From positions 434,001 through 498,000 of the forward strand of contig NZ_FNAJ01000003.1 of assembly GCF_900101905.1 (NCBI RefSeq): a stretch of DNA of 64,000 nt. Reading direction: 5' to 3'. Position numbers and translations under genes: made by a program. This document shows positions 39,841-49,600 of the stretch, in pieces; positions within the stretch are counted from its first letter, which is position 1; each line of letters starts with the position of its first letter. Below the pieces are notes generated by a model, which worked only from the letters and a program-made list of their open reading frames with translations, did not search any database and was not told where the DNA came from. This DNA comes from Myxococcus virescens (GTDB lineage: Bacteria > Myxococcota > Myxococcia > Myxococcales > Myxococcaceae).

Positions 39841-40623
39841 ATGCGCCTCAAGAACATGCTGTCCGCCGCGGCGCTGGCCGTGGCGCTGCTGTCCGCCCCG
39901 GCCGCCCTGGCCCTGGAGCAGGCCGAGCAGGTGAAGCTCCTGGCCACCATCGACGACCGCCAGCGAAACGGCGGCGACTACAAGGCGATGGTCTACCTGG
40001 AGCAGAAGGAGAAGGGGAAGGCGGACCTCGTCTACGAGCTGGTCGTCTACCGCCGCGACGAGGACGACAAGCTGATGATGCTGTTCACCAAGCCCAAGAC
40101 GGAGGCGGGCAAGGGCTATCTGCGCCTGGACAAGAACCTCTGGAACTACGACCCCAACGTGGGCCGCTGGGAGCGCCGCACCGAGCGCGAGCGCATCGCC
40201 GGTACCGACAGCCGCCGTGCGGACTTCGACGAGTCGCGGCTGGCCGAGGAGTATGACCCGTCCTACGAGGGCGAGGCGAAGCTGGGCAAGTACACGGCCC
40301 ACCTGATGACGCTGAAGGTCAAGCCCGGCGTGGACGTGGCCTACCCCGTCCTCAAGGTCTGGGTGGACAAGGTCTCCGGCAACATCCTCAAGCAGGAGGA
40401 ATACGCCCTGTCCGGCCGGAAGATGCGCACGGCGCTCTACCCCCGCTGGAAGAAGATGTTCAGCGAGTCCAAGAAGGGCGACGTCTGGATTCCGGAGGAG
40501 ATGCGCATCTACGACGAAATCGAGAAGGGGAACTCCACCACCATCCTCGTCAAGACAGTGGACCTGCGTCCGCTGGAAGCCAACCTCTTCACCAAGGCGT
40601 GGCTCGAGAGCAAGAGCCGATGA
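39841..40623 (+). CDS. LolA-like outer-membrane lipoprotein-sorting family protein
   Basis: A 260-aa protein with a signal peptide (cleavage near ALALEQ, residue 24). The mature part is the LolA/LolB-type half-barrel family (COG2834-like): a long beta sheet with MVYLEQKEKGKADLVYELVVYRR, and LMMLFTKPK, RLDKNLWNYDP. It binds hydrophobic or lipid cargo in the periplasm. The start is 4 bases after the permease, and its stop overlaps the ATG of the barrel protein. A carrier between the permeases and the barrel is likely. Confidence 0.85.
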   Translation: MRLKNMLSAAALAVALLSAPAALALEQAEQVKLLATIDDRQRNGGDYKAMVYLEQKEKGKADLVYELVVYRRDEDDKLMMLFTKPKTEAGKGYLRLDKNLWNYDPNVGRWERRTERERIAGTDSRRADFDESRLAEEYDPSYEGEAKLGKYTAHLMTLKVKPGVDVAYPVLKVWVDKVSGNILKQEEYALSGRKMRTALYPRWKKMFSESKKGDVWIPEEMRIYDEIEKGNSTTILVKTVDLRPLEANLFTKAWLESKSR

Positions 40624-42236
40624 CCCCGCGCACGCTCACCCTGGCCGCGGCGCTGTCCGCGGCCCTCACCGGTACGCCCACGTGGGCCCAGTCCGAGGAG
40701 CGGCCCGACGAGGACGCGCTCTTCGGAGGCGGGCAGGAGGAGACGCCCACGGAGGCACCCGCGGGCGAGGACTCAGGCCGGCCTGACGAGGATGCGCTCT
40801 TCGGCGGTGACGGCTCGGCGCCAGCGGCGGACGTGGACCCTGGCACCACCGGTGGCGCCACGGAGCGGCAGCCGCCGCTGACCGCGCCTGAGGAGGACCG
40901 GGACGCGGACGTGTTGAACGGCCCTGCGACCCGGAGCGCCTTCGACACCGAGGACGTGGTGGACGATCCGCTGAAGATTGGCGGTCAGTTCTACCTGCGC
41001 GGCTTCATGGCGGGCAGCGAGAACACCTCGCTCCGCCAGACGTCCTTCTCCGCCCCCACGCTGGTGGACGGCTACCTCGACGCGCGCCCGTCCGACCGGA
41101 TCCGTGGCTTCGTCGTGGGACGCCTGAACTACGACCCCGCCATCCCGCCCCGGACCACGCCGGACGCCCCGGCGAACCCGCGCGTGCTGCTGGACCAGGC
41201 GTGGCTGCGCTTCGACCTGGAGCGCACGGTGTTCTTCACCGTGGGCAAGCAGCACGTGAAGTGGGGCACCGGGCAGATCTGGAACCCCACGGACTTCCTG
41301 TCGCCCCAGCGGAGAGACCCGCTGGCCTTCGTGGACCTGCGCACGGGCGTGTCCATGCTGAAGGTGCACGTGCCCTGGGAGTCCAAGGGCTGGAACGTGT
41401 ACGGCATCCTCGTCATGGATGACCTGGGCACGGACGTGGGCGCCATCACCGACCCGAGCGGAAGTCCCACGTCGCAGGCCGGCGGCAGCGACCCGGTCAA
41501 CCGGCTGGGCCGCCTGGGCGGCGCGCTGCGCGCGGAAGTCCTGCTGGGGCCCGCGGAGCTGGGCGCCAGCGCCGTGGCGCAGAATGGACGCAAGCCCCGC
41601 TTCGGGCTCGACGTGTCCTCACCGCTGGGGCCGCTGGACGTCTACGCCGAGGTTGCGCTGAAGGAAGGCACGGACCGGCCGCTGTACCGCATTCCGGAAG
41701 GGACGACGCTCGAGGACATCGCGCAGAACGGCGTCCAGGTGGAGGCGTACATTCCCTCGGGGCTCACGCCGCAGATGACGGCGGGCGCGAACTACAGCTT
41801 CCCCTATGGGGAGAACGACCTGGCCGTGCTGGGTGTGGAGTACTTCTTCAACTCCACGGGCTACACCGGCTCGTTCGGGTATCCGTACCTGCTGCTGAAG
41901 GACGCCTTCAACCCGCTCTACCTGGGACGGCATTACGGCGCCGCGTACCTCTTCCTGGACCGGCCTGGTCCCCTGGAGCGGACGTCCTTCAACCTGTTCA
42001 CGCTGGGCAACCTGTCGGACCGCTCGTTCACCACGCGGCTCAACGTGATGCACCGGGCGCTCACGTATCTCACGGTGGAGGCGTACGGTTCGGTGAACTA
42101 CGGACGGCGCGGCGGTGAGTTCCGGCTCGCCGTTGATGTACCGGAGGGGCTCGTCGTGGACGGGCAGCCGATTCCGGCCTTCTCCATCCCCGCGCCGACG
42201 TTCCAACTGGGAGCGGGGCTCCGCATCAGCCTCTGA
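40620..42236 (+). CDS. Outer-membrane beta-barrel protein of an export operon
   Basis: A 538-aa protein from the ATG at 40620, overlapping the LolA-like stop by 4 bases. A signal peptide ends near TWAQ (residue 22). An acidic linker carries two copies of RPDEDALFGG at about residues 27-65. From about 125 to the end it is a beta barrel rich in Gly, Tyr and Phe, finishing GAGLRISL. It resembles DUF1302/porin-type proteins seen with RND/MMPL or LolCDE-like exporters. It completes a route ATPase, permeases, periplasmic carrier, outer-membrane barrel. Confidence 0.8.
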   Translation: MTPRTLTLAAALSAALTGTPTWAQSEERPDEDALFGGGQEETPTEAPAGEDSGRPDEDALFGGDGSAPAADVDPGTTGGATERQPPLTAPEEDRDADVLNGPATRSAFDTEDVVDDPLKIGGQFYLRGFMAGSENTSLRQTSFSAPTLVDGYLDARPSDRIRGFVVGRLNYDPAIPPRTTPDAPANPRVLLDQAWLRFDLERTVFFTVGKQHVKWGTGQIWNPTDFLSPQRRDPLAFVDLRTGVSMLKVHVPWESKGWNVYGILVMDDLGTDVGAITDPSGSPTSQAGGSDPVNRLGRLGGALRAEVLLGPAELGASAVAQNGRKPRFGLDVSSPLGPLDVYAEVALKEGTDRPLYRIPEGTTLEDIAQNGVQVEAYIPSGLTPQMTAGANYSFPYGENDLAVLGVEYFFNSTGYTGSFGYPYLLLKDAFNPLYLGRHYGAAYLFLDRPGPLERTSFNLFTLGNLSDRSFTTRLNVMHRALTYLTVEAYGSVNYGRRGGEFRLAVDVPEGLVVDGQPIPAFSIPAPTFQLGAGLRISL

Positions 42237-42416
42237 GTCCGTCGACTCGCCCTGAGGTGCCCGAGGGCCGTGCTCCCCTGCTTCCGGGAGCGCGGCCCTG
42301 GGTGTTTTCAGGGCTTGAGCAGGCCGTTTCGGGGACGCCCGCCCCGCGAGCGGCCCGCCGGGCGCCGTACAGGCAGTTGGGGTGTCCGAGGGCGGACGGA
42401 TGGACAGATTTCCGCC

Positions 42417-43910
42417 ATGCCCCTTTGGATTGCCATCGCTGCAGGGTTGGGCCTCGGCCAGTTGCCGGACACGCCGGTCATGATTCCTCCCGAGGACCCT
42501 TCCATCCGGGACCCGGCCGCAGCGGCGCTCCAGGACGCGAACCAGCAGGCGGCGGAAGAGATTGAAGGACGGAGGCCCCCGGCGGGCTACGTCTATGAGG
42601 CGCCGGAGGATGCGTCACCGCGCGACTTCGTGCTGACGCCCGTCCTGCCCGACGGCGCGCCACCGCCGATGGCGGGGCAGGTCGCCGCCGAGGAGGCCGC
42701 GCAGCGCTACGAGCCGGTTCCCTCGCCACTGGAGGCGCTGCAACAGGAGCAGGCCGCGATGGGTGGGAGCGGACAGCAGCCGGAGGGTGACGGCACCTCG
42801 ACGGGCCAGGACACCACGGGTGGGACGACGAACGGTGCGGGTGGTTCAGGGGTGACGGGGCAGGACGTGAGTGGAACCGGCGGCACTGGCACTGGCGGAC
42901 AGCAGGACGTGCGTGGAACCGGCGGCACAGGCACCGGCGGACAGCAGGACGTGCGTGGAACCGGCGGCACAGGCACCGGCGGACAGCAGGACGTGCGTGG
43001 AGCCGGCACGAGCATCGGCAACACTGGCACGGGTGGCACCGGCACGAGCATCGGCAACACTGGCACGGGTGGCGCCGGAACGACGGGCTCGCAAGACGGC
43101 AGCGGAGCGCCCCCTGAGAACGCCGTCCCCGCGGAACAGCAGAACCTCGGCGACACAGGCGCGACCGGCGCTCAGGCGGCACCCCAGCAGGGAACCCCCA
43201 CGGGCCAGAGCGGCACAGGCACGACCAGCGCAGTCCCCTCCCCTGCCCCCGCGACGCCGGCCTTCATTGGCGGCTCCGAGCCCATCGGCCGCTCGGAACC
43301 CATTGGCCGCTCGGAACCCATCGGCCGCTCCGAGCCCATTGGCACACCGCCCACCGTAGCGCCCGTGAACAACCCGATGGGCACTGGCGGCGCAGGAACG
43401 CAGAACACGACTCAGCCGACGCCCACGCAGCAGATGGAACAACTGCGTGAGCGGATGAAGCAGCTCGAAGCCCAGCTCAACGAGCGCGACGCCGACCTCA
43501 CCGTGCGGAACCAGGCCGTCCAGCTCCAGGTGGACACCTACGGTGACCGCGCGGTCGACGTGGAGCAGGCGCGACAGGACCGGCTGGCCCAGATTCAGAC
43601 CGCCAGTCAGTGGATGCTCGCGGCGGACACGGCGCTGGAACAGGGTGAGCTGGACGTCGTCAATGCGCTCGATACCGCCGACAACGCCTTCGTCGACTTG
43701 CGTGACAGCGCGGAGGAGGACGGCCAGGGCACTGTCGTCGTCCACGCGGAGCGCCTGCGTGCGCTGCTCAATCTCGCCCGGAACTTCGTCAACAACCGCG
43801 ACGGCTACAATGCCCGGCTCGCCCTCCAGGAGGCAGGTGTCCAGCTGAACATCCTCCGCGCCGCCAACCTCGAGCGGCAGGCCACCGGCAACGTCCTGCT
43901 CAATCCGTGA
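42417..43910 (+). CDS. Secreted protein with Gly-Thr repeats and a C-terminal coiled coil
   Basis: A 497-aa protein from the ATG at 42417; the open frame starts earlier but that part has no coding look. A short hydrophobic N-terminus (MPLWIAIAAGLGLGQ) may be a signal peptide. Residues about 120-240 are low complexity, including three 42-bp units (GTGGTGTGGQQDVR). A second repeat EPIGRS occurs four times at about 286-309. The last about 170 residues are helical: a coiled coil (EQLRERMKQLEAQLNERDADL) followed by an Ala/Asp/Leu-rich helical region. No family is recognised. It is convergent with the EAL gene, with an 11-base overlap. Confidence 0.75.
   Translation: MPLWIAIAAGLGLGQLPDTPVMIPPEDPSIRDPAAAALQDANQQAAEEIEGRRPPAGYVYEAPEDASPRDFVLTPVLPDGAPPPMAGQVAAEEAAQRYEPVPSPLEALQQEQAAMGGSGQQPEGDGTSTGQDTTGGTTNGAGGSGVTGQDVSGTGGTGTGGQQDVRGTGGTGTGGQQDVRGTGGTGTGGQQDVRGAGTSIGNTGTGGTGTSIGNTGTGGAGTTGSQDGSGAPPENAVPAEQQNLGDTGATGAQAAPQQGTPTGQSGTGTTSAVPSPAPATPAFIGGSEPIGRSEPIGRSEPIGRSEPIGTPPTVAPVNNPMGTGGAGTQNTTQPTPTQQMEQLRERMKQLEAQLNERDADLTVRNQAVQLQVDTYGDRAVDVEQARQDRLAQIQTASQWMLAADTALEQGELDVVNALDTADNAFVDLRDSAEEDGQGTVVVHAERLRALLNLARNFVNNRDGYNARLALQEAGVQLNILRAANLERQATGNVLLNP
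42871..42996 (+). repeat. Three 42-bp in-frame repeats
   Basis: Units 42871-42912, 42913-42954 and 42955-42996 differ by a few bases; they encode a 14-aa Gly/Thr/Gln/Asp repeat. Confidence 0.9.
43275..43346 (+). repeat. Four 18-bp in-frame repeats (SEPIGR)
   Basis: Four 18-bp units coding S-E-P-I-G-R; the third positions vary between units, which shows selection on the protein. Confidence 0.85.
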
Positions 43911-44994
43911 ACGACGGCGTCGCCCCCACAGGGGGGCTCTGCGGACGGGCGATGAGGTAGCCCTGCACGAAGTCCACCCCGTGCGCGCGGACCCAGCGCA
44001 GCTCCTCGTGCGTCTCGATGCCCTCCGCCACCGTGCGGATGCCCAGCGTCCGCGCAATCTCCAGGAGCTTCCCTACGATGGAGCCCTTGTACGGGTCCAG
44101 GTGGACGTCACGCACCAGCTCCATGTCCAGCTTGATGATGTCGGGACGCAGCCGGTGGATGAGGTTCAGTGACGAGAAGCCCGCGCCCAGGTCGTCCAGC
44201 GCCACCTGGAAACCCGACTTGCGATAGAAGTCCACGATGCCGCGCAGATGCTCCGCGTCCGCCGTCTGGTCCGTCTCGATGATTTCGAACACCACCCGCT
44301 CCGGCGGAATGCCCGCCGCGTGGATGGCCTCCACCGTGGAGCGAAGACAGAACGTGGCGTCGTAGATGGCCGTGGGCGTGAAGTTGATGAAGAGGTGCGT
44401 GTCCAGCCCGTGCCTCACCGCCTGCCGGATGGCCGTGGTACGCGCCGCCAGGTCCAGTTGGAACAGCAGGTCCGCCTCGCGCGCCGTCTGCATCATCCGT
44501 CCGGGCAGCACCAGCGTTCCGTCCGGCTCCAGGCCTCGCATCAACGCCTCGTGCGCGAAGATGCAGCGGGTGTCCCGCGCATGGACGATGGGCTGGAAGT
44601 GCGTGGTGAGCCGCTCCTCGGAGAGCAAATCCACCAGCCACCCCGCGCGCGTCCGCGTGACGAGCCGCTGGAGTGAGCCCACCCGGGGATAGTCACCCAG
44701 CCCGGGCTCCGCCGCCCCCGGCATGAACAGCGCCCGGGTGGCCCGCGCCTCCTCCTGCGTGAGCGCGGCCAACAGGTCCGATGCCAGAGACGACAGCGCC
44801 GCCTCCGGCACCCACACCTCGACGCACTGGGCTTCGGCGCGCACCTGGACCTCGTGCCGCGCCTCCCGGAGGTAGGACAGCAGCCGGCCCTGGCTGTGCC
44901 CCACCGGGCTCCACAGGAACAGACGCCCGGCGCCCTCCGCGATGGGAGGAAGCGTCTGGCACCTGCCGCAGGACCGCGTCGGGGTGTCGCTCAT
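43900..44994 (-). CDS. EAL-domain cyclic-di-GMP phosphodiesterase
   Basis: A 364-aa protein. The first about 120 residues are a poorly defined N-terminal domain with four Cys (C-x2-C and others) near the start. The EAL domain spans about 125-360 with the signature HEALMRG, the metal-site DDLGAGFSSLN, KLDMELVRD, and EGIETHEEL. All catalytic motifs that can be checked are intact, so hydrolysis of c-di-GMP is likely. No membrane helices. The N-terminal Cys cluster (CGRC) suggests a metal or redox sensor, which is inference. Confidence 0.9.
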   Translation of the reverse strand: MSDTPTRSCGRCQTLPPIAEGAGRLFLWSPVGHSQGRLLSYLREARHEVQVRAEAQCVEVWVPEAALSSLASDLLAALTQEEARATRALFMPGAAEPGLGDYPRVGSLQRLVTRTRAGWLVDLLSEERLTTHFQPIVHARDTRCIFAHEALMRGLEPDGTLVLPGRMMQTAREADLLFQLDLAARTTAIRQAVRHGLDTHLFINFTPTAIYDATFCLRSTVEAIHAAGIPPERVVFEIIETDQTADAEHLRGIVDFYRKSGFQVALDDLGAGFSSLNLIHRLRPDIIKLDMELVRDVHLDPYKGSIVGKLLEIARTLGIRTVAEGIETHEELRWVRAHGVDFVQGYLIARPQSPPVGATPSFTD

Positions 44995-45003
44995 CCAGAC
45001 AGC

Positions 45004-46455
45004 CTACTCCGTCGTCTCGCGGAAGATGAGCAGGCCTCGCGAGGAATCCGTCGCGTACACGAATCCGTCGCCCGGCACGTGCACCTTGCTCAGGCCTTCG
45101 AGGAACACGACGCCGTGGCCCGCATCCGTCTCCCGCCAGGTGTTGTAGTAACCCACCTGCTGGGGCGAGCCGGGGACGGACACGTCCACGATGCGCAGGC
45201 CATCCTGACCATAGGCCAGGTAGACCTTCGTCCCGGAGAACGCCACCGAGCGGATGGACACCTCCGGGCGCGTCCGGAACTCACCCGTCCGGGCCACCGT
45301 GGCCGGCGCGCTCACGTCCAGCACGCTCAGGTGCGCGCCCCAGTCCTCGCCCGCGTCGAATGCGTAGACGCGGTCTCCCACCATGCCGACCGCCGTGGCG
45401 GCCGACGTGCCGTTGGCGAAGCGGCCCAACAGCTTCGGGCTCGCCGGGGTGGTGACGTCCGAGACGGTCATTCCGAAGGACCAGTTGCTCACGTAGAGCC
45501 GGCCGCCCATCGCCGCGACGTGCAGGGGCACCTCCCCCGCCAGGGGCTCCGCGCCCTCGACGAAGTACCGCTTGAGCTGCTTCGGCTCCGCGGGCGTGGC
45601 GACGTCGTAGACGTACACCTCCGCGTTGGGCGCGGGCGACGCCGCGTACAGGACGTTTCCGTCCAGCGCGAGGGAGTTCACCTCCACCACGGACTCGGGC
45701 ACGGAGCGCAGGCGGACAGGTATCGCCGGGTTGGTGATGTCGAACACGGCGATGCCGCTGCGGCGGCTGGCCACATAGAGCGTGTTCCCGTTCACCAGCG
45801 CGTCCGTGTAGTAGTCGTTGGACAGCTCGTACTGGCGGACCTGGCGCGGCTGCGAGGGGTCGCTCAGGTCGAAGGTGATGAGGCCCTTGGCCCCCGCCGT
45901 CACGTAGGCGTGGCCATGGGCCACCGCGACATTCGTGGCCGTGGCCTCGTTCAGCTTCACCTCGCCGACCAGCTCCACGCCGGACGCCTCTGCTTCACCC
46001 GCGCGGCGGCCCAGCCGGATGGCCTCGAAGGTGCCCTTCATGTCCGCGGTGCCATTGGCGCAACGCCGGAAGATGCCGGACATCTGCCCGGGCCCGGACG
46101 AGGAACACCCGGCGACGGCGAAGCGCATCGTCACGTTGTTGGCGCCCTGGAACTCGCTGGCCAGGAAGAACGACTCCGGGGTGCTCTGCCGCTCCGTGGC
46201 GGCGAGGCCCATCAGCATCTGGGTGTTGTTGCCCCCTCCCGACAACCTCATGGCGGCCGCGGCTCCGGAACCGTCGTTGAGGTTGATGTTGAGGTTCCAG
46301 ATGCCCTCGGGCTGTACGGCGGAGAGGCTTGAAAGCTGGCAGGCCGACACATCGATGGCCTCGACCTGACACTCCGCCTTGGGAACGGACGGATTGTCAT
46401 TGCCGCAAGCGGTGGCGAGCGCCAGGGTGCTGGTGAGTGCGAGGAGGCGTTTCAT
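45004..46455 (-). CDS. LVIVD-repeat beta-propeller lipoprotein
   Basis: A 483-aa protein. I take the ATG at 46455 just before the signal peptide; an ATG four codons upstream is also possible. The lipobox-like end TACGND gives Cys17. Residues about 120-480 contain at least seven repeats of the pattern VAVAHGHAYVTAGAKGLITFDLSDPSQP (LVIVD family), which form a beta-propeller. Such lipoproteins are surface-exposed in myxobacteria and have no known enzyme activity. It is divergent from the large protease-barrel gene and convergent with none. Confidence 0.85.
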   Translation of the reverse strand: MKRLLALTSTLALATACGNDNPSVPKAECQVEAIDVSACQLSSLSAVQPEGIWNLNINLNDGSGAAAAMRLSGGGNNTQMLMGLAATERQSTPESFFLASEFQGANNVTMRFAVAGCSSSGPGQMSGIFRRCANGTADMKGTFEAIRLGRRAGEAEASGVELVGEVKLNEATATNVAVAHGHAYVTAGAKGLITFDLSDPSQPRQVRQYELSNDYYTDALVNGNTLYVASRRSGIAVFDITNPAIPVRLRSVPESVVEVNSLALDGNVLYAASPAPNAEVYVYDVATPAEPKQLKRYFVEGAEPLAGEVPLHVAAMGGRLYVSNWSFGMTVSDVTTPASPKLLGRFANGTSAATAVGMVGDRVYAFDAGEDWGAHLSVLDVSAPATVARTGEFRTRPEVSIRSVAFSGTKVYLAYGQDGLRIVDVSVPGSPQQVGYYNTWRETDAGHGVVFLEGLSKVHVPGDGFVYATDSSRGLLIFRETTE

Positions 46456-46639
46456 GCCCCCATGCATATCATCCGGCGCCAGCACCCGACGAAACAGCGC
46501 GCTCCCCCGGCCTCCGAGGGGGCGATGCCCACTGCCCGTCAAGTAAACGGAAAGAAATCGTCGGGGCGCTTGTATACCGGGACCGCTGGGAGGCAGCCTC
46601 CCCAGCAGGTGTAGTCTCGCCGGTACCCCACCCACAGAG

Positions 46640-49600
46640 GTGCCTTCAGTGAACCCCCGTCCCCTCGCCGCAGCCCTGCTCGTCGTGCTCTTCCCGGGGC
46701 TCGCGCTTGCCCAGTTCTACGTCGTGCCCCGAAGACCCGGGAAAACGGCGGTGAACAGCTACGAATTCGAGTGGCGACACACGGACATCCTCGTCGGACC
46801 GGGGGCCACGGGTCTGGCGGAACCTCCCGAGCGGACCGCGCACGAACAACCACCGGAGAGTCCAGGCGGCGCCAACCCGGGCGCGCCCACCCCCTCGCCG
46901 GACCAGGGCGACACGAAGGCGCCTCCCACCGGTCCGCCCTCGGAGTCCACGGGCGGCACGTCCGAGCCCCAGTCCCAGACGGGGCTGCCCGGCAGCACGC
47001 CGGTGGTGCTCGGGGGGGCGACCGACGCGGGCGTACCCCCTTTGACGACGGGTGAAGACGGGGGCGTCCCGGAGAGTGGCCTGGCGGCCGTCGACGGGGG
47101 AGCGGAGGACGGCGGTGCCCTGGCCGCGGCCGATGCGGGGACGACGGACAGCGGTGCCCTGGCCGCGGCCGATGCAGGGACGGCGGATGGCGGCACGCTC
47201 GCGGCCGGTGGTACCGACGGCGGCGAGCAGGACGCGGGCGCCACCTACCTGATGGCCAGCGACGCCGATGACGACGGCGGGACGGTGCTGGGCGGCGGCC
47301 AGTCGGTGTTCGCGGGCGCGGACGGCGGCTTCAACTACACCTACGCGAAGTCGCTGGGGGACAAGTCGGGCGGGGTGCGCTTCTACTTCTATGAGCGTGA
47401 GCGCATGGTGGCCGAGCGCGCCGCGCCGCTCATCGAGGAGGCCTACCGGTATCTGGTGGACCAGTTCAAGTACGTCCCCACCAAGACGTTCCCGTACATC
47501 CTCTACAGCAGCTACCAGGAGTTCCTGCAGACCAACCTCTTCGCCGTGTCCGAGGGCACGCTCGGCCTCACCAGCACCGGCGAGGACCTGAAGCTGACGC
47601 TGCCGTACCTGGGCGACCACCGCCTCTTCGAGGAGGTCAGCACCCACGAGCTGGCGCACCAGTTCACCATCCAGAAGGTCCGCACCGTGGCCGAGCAGGC
47701 CAAGATGTTCGGCGACCCGCTGCAGGCCATTCCGCTGTGGTTCATCGAAGGCCTCGCCGAGTTCTACGCCAAGCGCGGCATGGACCCGGAAGCGGAGATG
47801 TTGGTGCGGGACCTGCTGGTGAACCCGGACCTCTTCAAGGGCTACGCCTTCCTCGACTTCTTCTCCCCCGGGCCCTACGGCTACCTGTGGATCTACAAGG
47901 TGGGCCAGGTCCGCGTGTCCTTCCTCGAAGAGGAGTACGGCGCCGGTTTCATCCAGCGCGTGCTGGAGGAGTCGCCGCGGCTGTCGGGTGGCTCGCGCGA
48001 TTCACCGTCGCTCAAGTTCGAGGAGCTGCTGGAGCGGCTCACCGGCGACAACCCCAAGCGCATCTCCGCGCGGTTCGAGAACTGGCTGAAGCGCCGGGCC
48101 TTCAAGACGTACCTGGCGTCCGAGCAGTCCGCGCCGGCGCTGGACCTGCTCGACAAGGCGCCCGGCTACACCACCGCCATGGCGTCTTCCCCGTCGGGCA
48201 ACGTGCTGGGGCTGCGCACCATCGTCCCGGAGACGGGTGAGAGCCGGCTGTACCTCATGGATCCGCGCGTGCCGGACAAGACGGTGAAGGTCACGGGTGA
48301 TGGCGTGCCGGGCGTGGAGTCATTGCACCCCATCTCCGGACGCAGCTTCGCGCTGACGAACGACAAGCTGGCCTTCATCGCCGAAATCACCGGGCGCGAC
48401 GTCATCTACGTGCAGGACTACACGCACAAGTCGGAGCGGCGCGGCGCGGACGTGCTGGTGCGCCGCAACGCCATCCGGACCGGCATCGACCGGGAGGTGG
48501 GCCTGGTGGTCGACCTGAGCCTGGGCGGACGCACCGCGTACCGCATCGACCGGCACGGGTTGCTCGCCGCGTACTCGCCGGCCTTCTCGCCCGACGGCCG
48601 GTGGGTGGCCTTCATCGGCATCAACGACGCGGGTCTGCGGGACATCTACGCCATCGACCTGCAGGCGGGCCCGGACGCCCCGCCGCTGCAGCTCACCGAC
48701 GACGTGTTCTCCGAGCGAGAGGTGACATGGGGGCCCTCGGGCATCGTCTTCACGTCGGACGCGACGTCCCACCGCCAGTTCAACCTCTTCCGGGTGCGTC
48801 CGGACGCGCCCCGGCAGGTGGAGCGCCTCACCAGCGAGGAGCGGGACCACACGGCCCCGGTGGCCCTGGCGGACGGACGCCTCTTCTTCACCGCCTTCAA
48901 CAACAGCAGCTCCGATTTGCATGAGCTGACGAAGGACGGCCGCATCGTGCGGCGCACGGACCTGACGACGGGCGTCTTCGAGCCCGGCCCCGGCCCGGAC
49001 GGCAGCCTGTGGATGCTGTTCCACGTCTCCGGTGAGCGCCGGCCCGCGGTGCTGCGCCCGCCGCGCATGCTGTCGCTGGACGTCCCCGCCGAACCGCCGC
49101 CGGAGCCGCCCAACCCGCTGGCGGTGCGGCCCCTCACGGACGCGCAGAACTACGAGCCCTTCACCCGGCAGAACCTGGAGTTCGGTCCCTTCTTCGGCTT
49201 CGCGGGCGCGGGCGGCGGCGGCTTCGTGGGCCAGCTTTTCGCGGCGGCCAGTGACCGCATGAAGGACCACCAGTTCCTGCTCACCCTGGCGGTGTACGGC
49301 AGCTTCGACCTGACGGACGGCTACCTGCTCTACGTCAACGACAAGTCACGCACGACGTGGGGTGGCGGCATCTTCCAGTCCCTGCGCTTCCGCGTGGACC
49401 GCACCTTCGAAGGTGAAGAGGGCGCGCAGAATGCCTTCTTCACGTCGGGTGAGCGCTTCTTCGGCGCGCTCGGCAGCGTGCGCTACCCGCTGAGCACCTT
49501 CCTGTTCGTGCAGGGTGACCTGGCCATTGGTGGCACCCGGTACTTCCTGGACGACTACACGGAGTTCGAGCTGTTCTTCCCCGAGCGCAACGCGGCCAAC

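Noticed and set aside
42871..42996. 42-bp tandem repeat, looked at as a CRISPR or mobile-element end
   Set aside because: Contiguous coding repeat without spacers or inverted ends.
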